Shown here piece after piece: positions 40,477 through 43,271 of a stretch of DNA of 43,271 bases; the first letter of the stretch is position 1; each line of letters starts with the position of its first letter. Where the stretch lies: contig JAZSRP010000008.1 of assembly GCA_045538555.1 (NCBI GenBank), forward strand, positions 1 through 43,271. Reading direction: 5' to 3'. The notes below the pieces were generated by a model. That model saw only the letters and a list, made by a program, of their open reading frames with translations. It was not told the origin of the DNA and ran no database searches. The position numbers and the translations under genes are program-made. This stretch comes from Coliplasma sp045538555 (GTDB lineage Bacteria > Bacillota > Clostridia > Oscillospirales > CAG-382).

Positions 40477-41955
40477 TTACAGCAGGATGCAGATGAGTCC
40501 GCCGCTGCCCTCGTTGATGATGCGCTGAATGGTTCCCGCAATTTTTGACCTTGCCTCCTCGGGCATGTGGGACAGCTTTGAGTTGAGCCCCTCACTCACC
40601 AGCTCGTGCAGGGTTTTTCCAAACATGTTGGACTGCCAGATCTTTTTTGGATCCTCCTCAAATTCTCTCAGCAAAAATTCCACCAGCTCCTCTGACTGGC
40701 TTTCGGTGCCCACGATAGGGCTCACCTCTGTTTCAATGTCTGCTTTCATCATATGGATCGAGGGAGCGGACGCTTTGAGCTTGACTCCGTATCCGCCGGG
40801 CTGTTTTACGATAACCGGCTCCTCCAGCGTGAGATCGTCAACGGTGGGCATCACGATTCCGTAGCCGTCGTTCATCACGTCGTCAATGGCAGACGCCACT
40901 CTGTCGTATTTTTTCTTGGTCTCCGCCAGCTCTGTCATGAGCCCCAGCAGTGCGCTCTGATCGCTGATCTCAAGCCCTGATCTTTCCTCCAAAATATCCC
41001 AGAATATTCTGTCCGGCACCGTTATACTCAGTGTGGCACTGCCCGTGCCGGGCTCAACGGATTCCAGATCTGCTCCGTAGCTTCCGCTCTCTGCTCCAAA
41101 GTCGTAAAAAACCGATTCTGCCTCGCCCAGCCGTGTCAGTGATTCGGCTTTTTTTGTCAGCTCGCGGATGATGTTCTTTTTCAGCCCGTCATCTTCGGGG
41201 AGTGTTTCCACCCACGAGGGGAGCTTTACTCTCAATTCTTTGATGGGAAATTCCATCAAAACCCTCAACAAAATGCGGGATATCTCCTCGTCCTCCATAT
41301 CGGCACAGTTTACGGGTATGACGGGGGTGTCGTATTCCGATTCAAGCTGTGCTGCCAGCTCTTTTGCCGACTGTGAATTGGGGCGTGTGCAGTTGAGAAC
41401 GGTTACAAAGGGCTTTTTGAGCTGCTTCAGCTCGTCGATCACTCTTTTTTCTGCCTCAAGGTATGCCTCTCTGGGCAGCTCTCCGATGCTTCCGTCGGTG
41501 GTGACCACTACTCCGACGGTGGAGTGCTCGGCGATGACCTTTTTTGTGCCTGTCTCTGCTGCTTCCTCAAACGGCAGGGGAGAGTCAGACCAAGGAGTCA
41601 TCACCATTCTGGGCTCACCGTTTTCTGTCAGCCCCATTGCGCCGGGAACAACGTATCCTACGCAGTCAATGAGTTTGATGCTTGCTTTGCAGTTGTCGCC
41701 CAGAGGTACCGTTACTGCAGATTCGGGAACAAATTTTGGCTCCGTGGTCATCACGGTTTTTCCCGATGCGGACTGGGGCATCTCGTCCTTTGCCCGTTCG
41801 CGGGGGTGTTCCCCTTCGATATTGGGCAGAATCAGAGATTCAAAAAATCTCTTTATCAACGTTGATTTTCCCGTTCTGACGGGCCCCACCACTCCGATAT
41901 AAATATCCCCTCCGGTGCGCTTTGCAATGTGGGCGTAAATGTCCGTATGCTCCAT
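40477..41955 (-). CDS. spoIVA: Stage IV sporulation protein A (spore coat ATPase)
   Basis: The mother-cell ATPase polymerises on the forespore surface to form the spore coat basement layer. The 492 residues equal the length of Bacillus SpoIVA. The N-terminus MEHTDIYAHIAKRTGGDIYI and the Walker A GPVRTGKST (24-32) are diagnostic; TVLNCTRPNS is the guanine-like NTPase segment; the C-terminus ends SGGLICILL. The ATG at 41955 follows GGAGGA; a TTG two codons earlier is unlikely. Control by the mother-cell sigma factor SigE is expected from the family, but I see no certain SigE promoter. It makes this organism a spore former or a close descendant. Confidence 0.96.
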   Translation of the reverse strand: MEHTDIYAHIAKRTGGDIYIGVVGPVRTGKSTLIKRFFESLILPNIEGEHPRERAKDEMPQSASGKTVMTTEPKFVPESAVTVPLGDNCKASIKLIDCVGYVVPGAMGLTENGEPRMVMTPWSDSPLPFEEAAETGTKKVIAEHSTVGVVVTTDGSIGELPREAYLEAEKRVIDELKQLKKPFVTVLNCTRPNSQSAKELAAQLESEYDTPVIPVNCADMEDEEISRILLRVLMEFPIKELRVKLPSWVETLPEDDGLKKNIIRELTKKAESLTRLGEAESVFYDFGAESGSYGADLESVEPGTGSATLSITVPDRIFWDILEERSGLEISDQSALLGLMTELAETKKKYDRVASAIDDVMNDGYGIVMPTVDDLTLEEPVIVKQPGGYGVKLKASAPSIHMMKADIETEVSPIVGTESQSEELVEFLLREFEEDPKKIWQSNMFGKTLHELVSEGLNSKLSHMPEEARSKIAGTIQRIINEGSGGLICILL

Positions 41956-42037
41956 CACCAAAAAAATCCTCCTCCATGGTTTTGTTTCAAATTTATTCCG
42001 AAACGGCGTGGATTAGAACCCAAAAACACAAAAAACA

Positions 42038-42066
42038 TTGACTTTTGAAAAACGCTGTGCTATGCT
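42038..42066 (+). promoter_or_regulatory. Sigma-A promoter for pfkA
   Basis: TTGACT (42038-42043), a 17-bp spacer and TATGCT (42061-42066). The leader of about 32 bases supports the start at 42105 rather than the longer frame beginning at 42045. Confidence 0.75.
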
Positions 42067-42104
42067 TGAATCAAGGAAATTTTGCATTTTTGAGGTACGA
42101 CAAT

Positions 42105-43187
42105 ATGGAAAGACCCGACACTTCCAAAAAAATAAAAAGAATAGGCGTTCTCACCAGCGGAGGCGACGCCCCCGGTATGAATGCTGCTGTCAGAGCCGTC
42201 ACCCGTCTTGCGCTTTACAAGGGCATTGAGGTGATGGGTATTTACAACGGTTACCAGGGCCTTATTGACGGTGAGGTGAAGCAGCTTCACGAGCGTGACG
42301 TTTCCTTTATTATCAACCGCGGCGGAACCATGCTCTACACTGCCCGCAGCAAGGAGTTTAAAGAGTGGGCAGGCGTGCAAAAGGCAGCTGCCACCTGTGA
42401 CAGATTTGGGATCGAGGGCATCGTTACCATCGGTGGCGACGGAACGTTTCGGGGAGCCGTTGATCTGACGGATGCGGGAGTTCCCTGTATCGGCATTCCC
42501 GGTACCATTGACAATGATATTGCCTCGACTGAAATGACTATCGGGTTTGATACTGCCATGAACACCGTTGTGAACCTCATTGACAAGTTGAGGGACACCA
42601 GCGAGAGCCATGCCCGTTGTACCGTTGTTGAGGTTATGGGAAGAGATGCGGGGGATATTGCACTTCAGACTTCCATTGCCGTTGGTGCGGTCACTGCGGT
42701 TATAAAAGAGATCCCCACGGATTTTGATCACGTTATTGAAAAAATGATCGATGCCCGCAGAGGCGGAAAACGCAATTTTGTCATCGTTGCCGCAGAGGGA
42801 ATGGGCAAGGACTACGGCGAGGAGCTGTCTCAAATGATCGAGGAGCGCAGCGGAATCGAGACCAGATTTGCCCGTCTTGCACATATTCAGAGAGGCGGAT
42901 CTCCCACATTGAGAGACAGAGTTCTGGCAACCCAGATGGGATGTGCCGCTGTGGAAAACCTGGTAGAAGGCCAGATGAAGCAGGTCATGTGCCTCAGAGG
43001 CAACAATATTGTTGCCATGGATATCTATGATGCTCTGACCGTGGACAAACTGATGAAAGGCAAGCTCACTCCCGAGGAGGAGGAGGCAATCCCTCCCAAC
43101 AAGATGTACGAGATGAAAAAGATCGTTGCCGACAAACAGGCGTACAAAAAATATCTCAACTACATCATCGATCATATAACCCTTTGA
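42105..43187 (+). CDS. pfkA: ATP-dependent 6-phosphofructokinase
   Basis: The 360-residue glycolytic enzyme phosphorylates fructose 6-phosphate. GGDAPGMNA (19-27) and GGDG (110-113) bind ATP; PGTIDND (132-138) includes the catalytic Asp. The Gly after GGD and the Gly in PGTIDND indicate the ATP-dependent type, since pyrophosphate-dependent enzymes usually have Asp and Lys there. RIAHIQRGG-like sequence (ARLAHIQRGGSPTLRDR) binds sugar phosphate. The ATG at 42105 follows GAGGT. It is divergent from spoIVA and ends at the terminator at the window edge. Confidence 0.95.
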   Translation: MERPDTSKKIKRIGVLTSGGDAPGMNAAVRAVTRLALYKGIEVMGIYNGYQGLIDGEVKQLHERDVSFIINRGGTMLYTARSKEFKEWAGVQKAAATCDRFGIEGIVTIGGDGTFRGAVDLTDAGVPCIGIPGTIDNDIASTEMTIGFDTAMNTVVNLIDKLRDTSESHARCTVVEVMGRDAGDIALQTSIAVGAVTAVIKEIPTDFDHVIEKMIDARRGGKRNFVIVAAEGMGKDYGEELSQMIEERSGIETRFARLAHIQRGGSPTLRDRVLATQMGCAAVENLVEGQMKQVMCLRGNNIVAMDIYDALTVDKLMKGKLTPEEEEAIPPNKMYEMKKIVADKQAYKKYLNYIIDHITL

Positions 43188-43215
43188 TTATTTGCAATTT
43201 TATATCCGTCCTTTT

Positions 43216-43257
43216 CGCCCGTGCCTTTCGGCTTTTGCCCGCACGGGCGTTTTTTTG
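43216..43257 (+). terminator. Terminator of pfkA
   Basis: CGCCCGTGC and GCACGGGCG form a 9-bp stem around a 16-nt loop and are followed by seven or eight T's. It starts 28 bp after the pfkA stop. Confidence 0.9.
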
Positions 43258-43271
43258 CGTCCTTTGCACTT

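Noticed and set aside
42060..43175. 371-codon minus-strand frame
   Set aside because: It is antisense to pfkA, whose reading frame is fully supported by catalytic motifs.
42105..43187. Pyrophosphate-dependent phosphofructokinase
   Set aside because: The diagnostic positions are GGDG and PGTIDND, as in ATP-dependent enzymes, not GGDD and PKTIDND.

Overview
The window looks like a chromosome segment of an anaerobic, spore-forming member of the Bacillota, most likely class Clostridia and gut-associated. The evidence is spoIVA next to a YlmC/YmxH-type gene, a SpoIID-like protein with peptidoglycan-binding repeats, strong AGGAGG-type ribosome binding sites, sigma-A promoters with 17-bp spacers, a type III glutamine synthetase, a BspA-type leucine-rich-repeat protein with a dockerin-like tail, and DUF4855 and DUF4430 proteins. 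I see no prophage, insertion sequence, integrase or CRISPR array. The exact lineage is inference.

Layout. 1-803: no credible gene. It holds an exact 100-bp direct repeat, a diverged repeat of about 110 bp and two terminator hairpins. 804-7504 (minus strand): asnA with a TVP38-type membrane protein, a SpoIID-like peptidoglycan-binding protein, a leucine-rich-repeat/dockerin surface protein and a HAD hydrolase. 7781-10443 (plus): asnS and an aspartate-type aminotransferase. 10565-17821 (plus): an accessory run of a solute-binding lipoprotein, a secreted DUF4855 protein, a CBM9-like lipoprotein, a TIM-barrel isomerase, a membrane-anchored unknown and cysE. 17853-18021: a tRNA-Arg(ACG) unit with its own promoter and terminator. 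18100-18789: a GNAT acetyltransferase. 18790-19170: a short-hairpin array with stacked terminators.

19171-20473 (minus): a cobalamin riboswitch ahead of a DUF4430 lipoprotein and an ECF-type S component, a likely B12 capture and uptake unit. 20560-24181 (minus): gdhA and tex, each with its own promoter. 24325-31635 (minus): a repair and RNA-modification operon pgeF, sbcD-like, yhaN-like, recG, dusB. 31675-37165 (plus): a flippase-like membrane protein, psd, a second DUF4855 protein and a nicotinate phosphoribosyltransferase. 37168-39343 (minus): glnN. 39303-40142 (plus): an unknown ORF with a doubtful start. 40215-41955 (minus): spoIVA and the YlmC/YmxH-type gene. 42038-43257 (plus): ATP-dependent pfkA.

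Themes. Nitrogen assimilation is well represented (AsnA, AsnRS, GDH, GSIII, aminotransferase), though in separate transcription units. The two most interesting accessory systems are the carbohydrate/surface locus at 10.5-16.4 kb, which encodes a binding protein without permeases, and the pair of DUF4855 paralogues whose membrane topologies appear opposite: one is secreted and the other has no signal peptide and a C-terminal tail anchor. All functions are inferred from sequence motifs read by eye; no database search was run.
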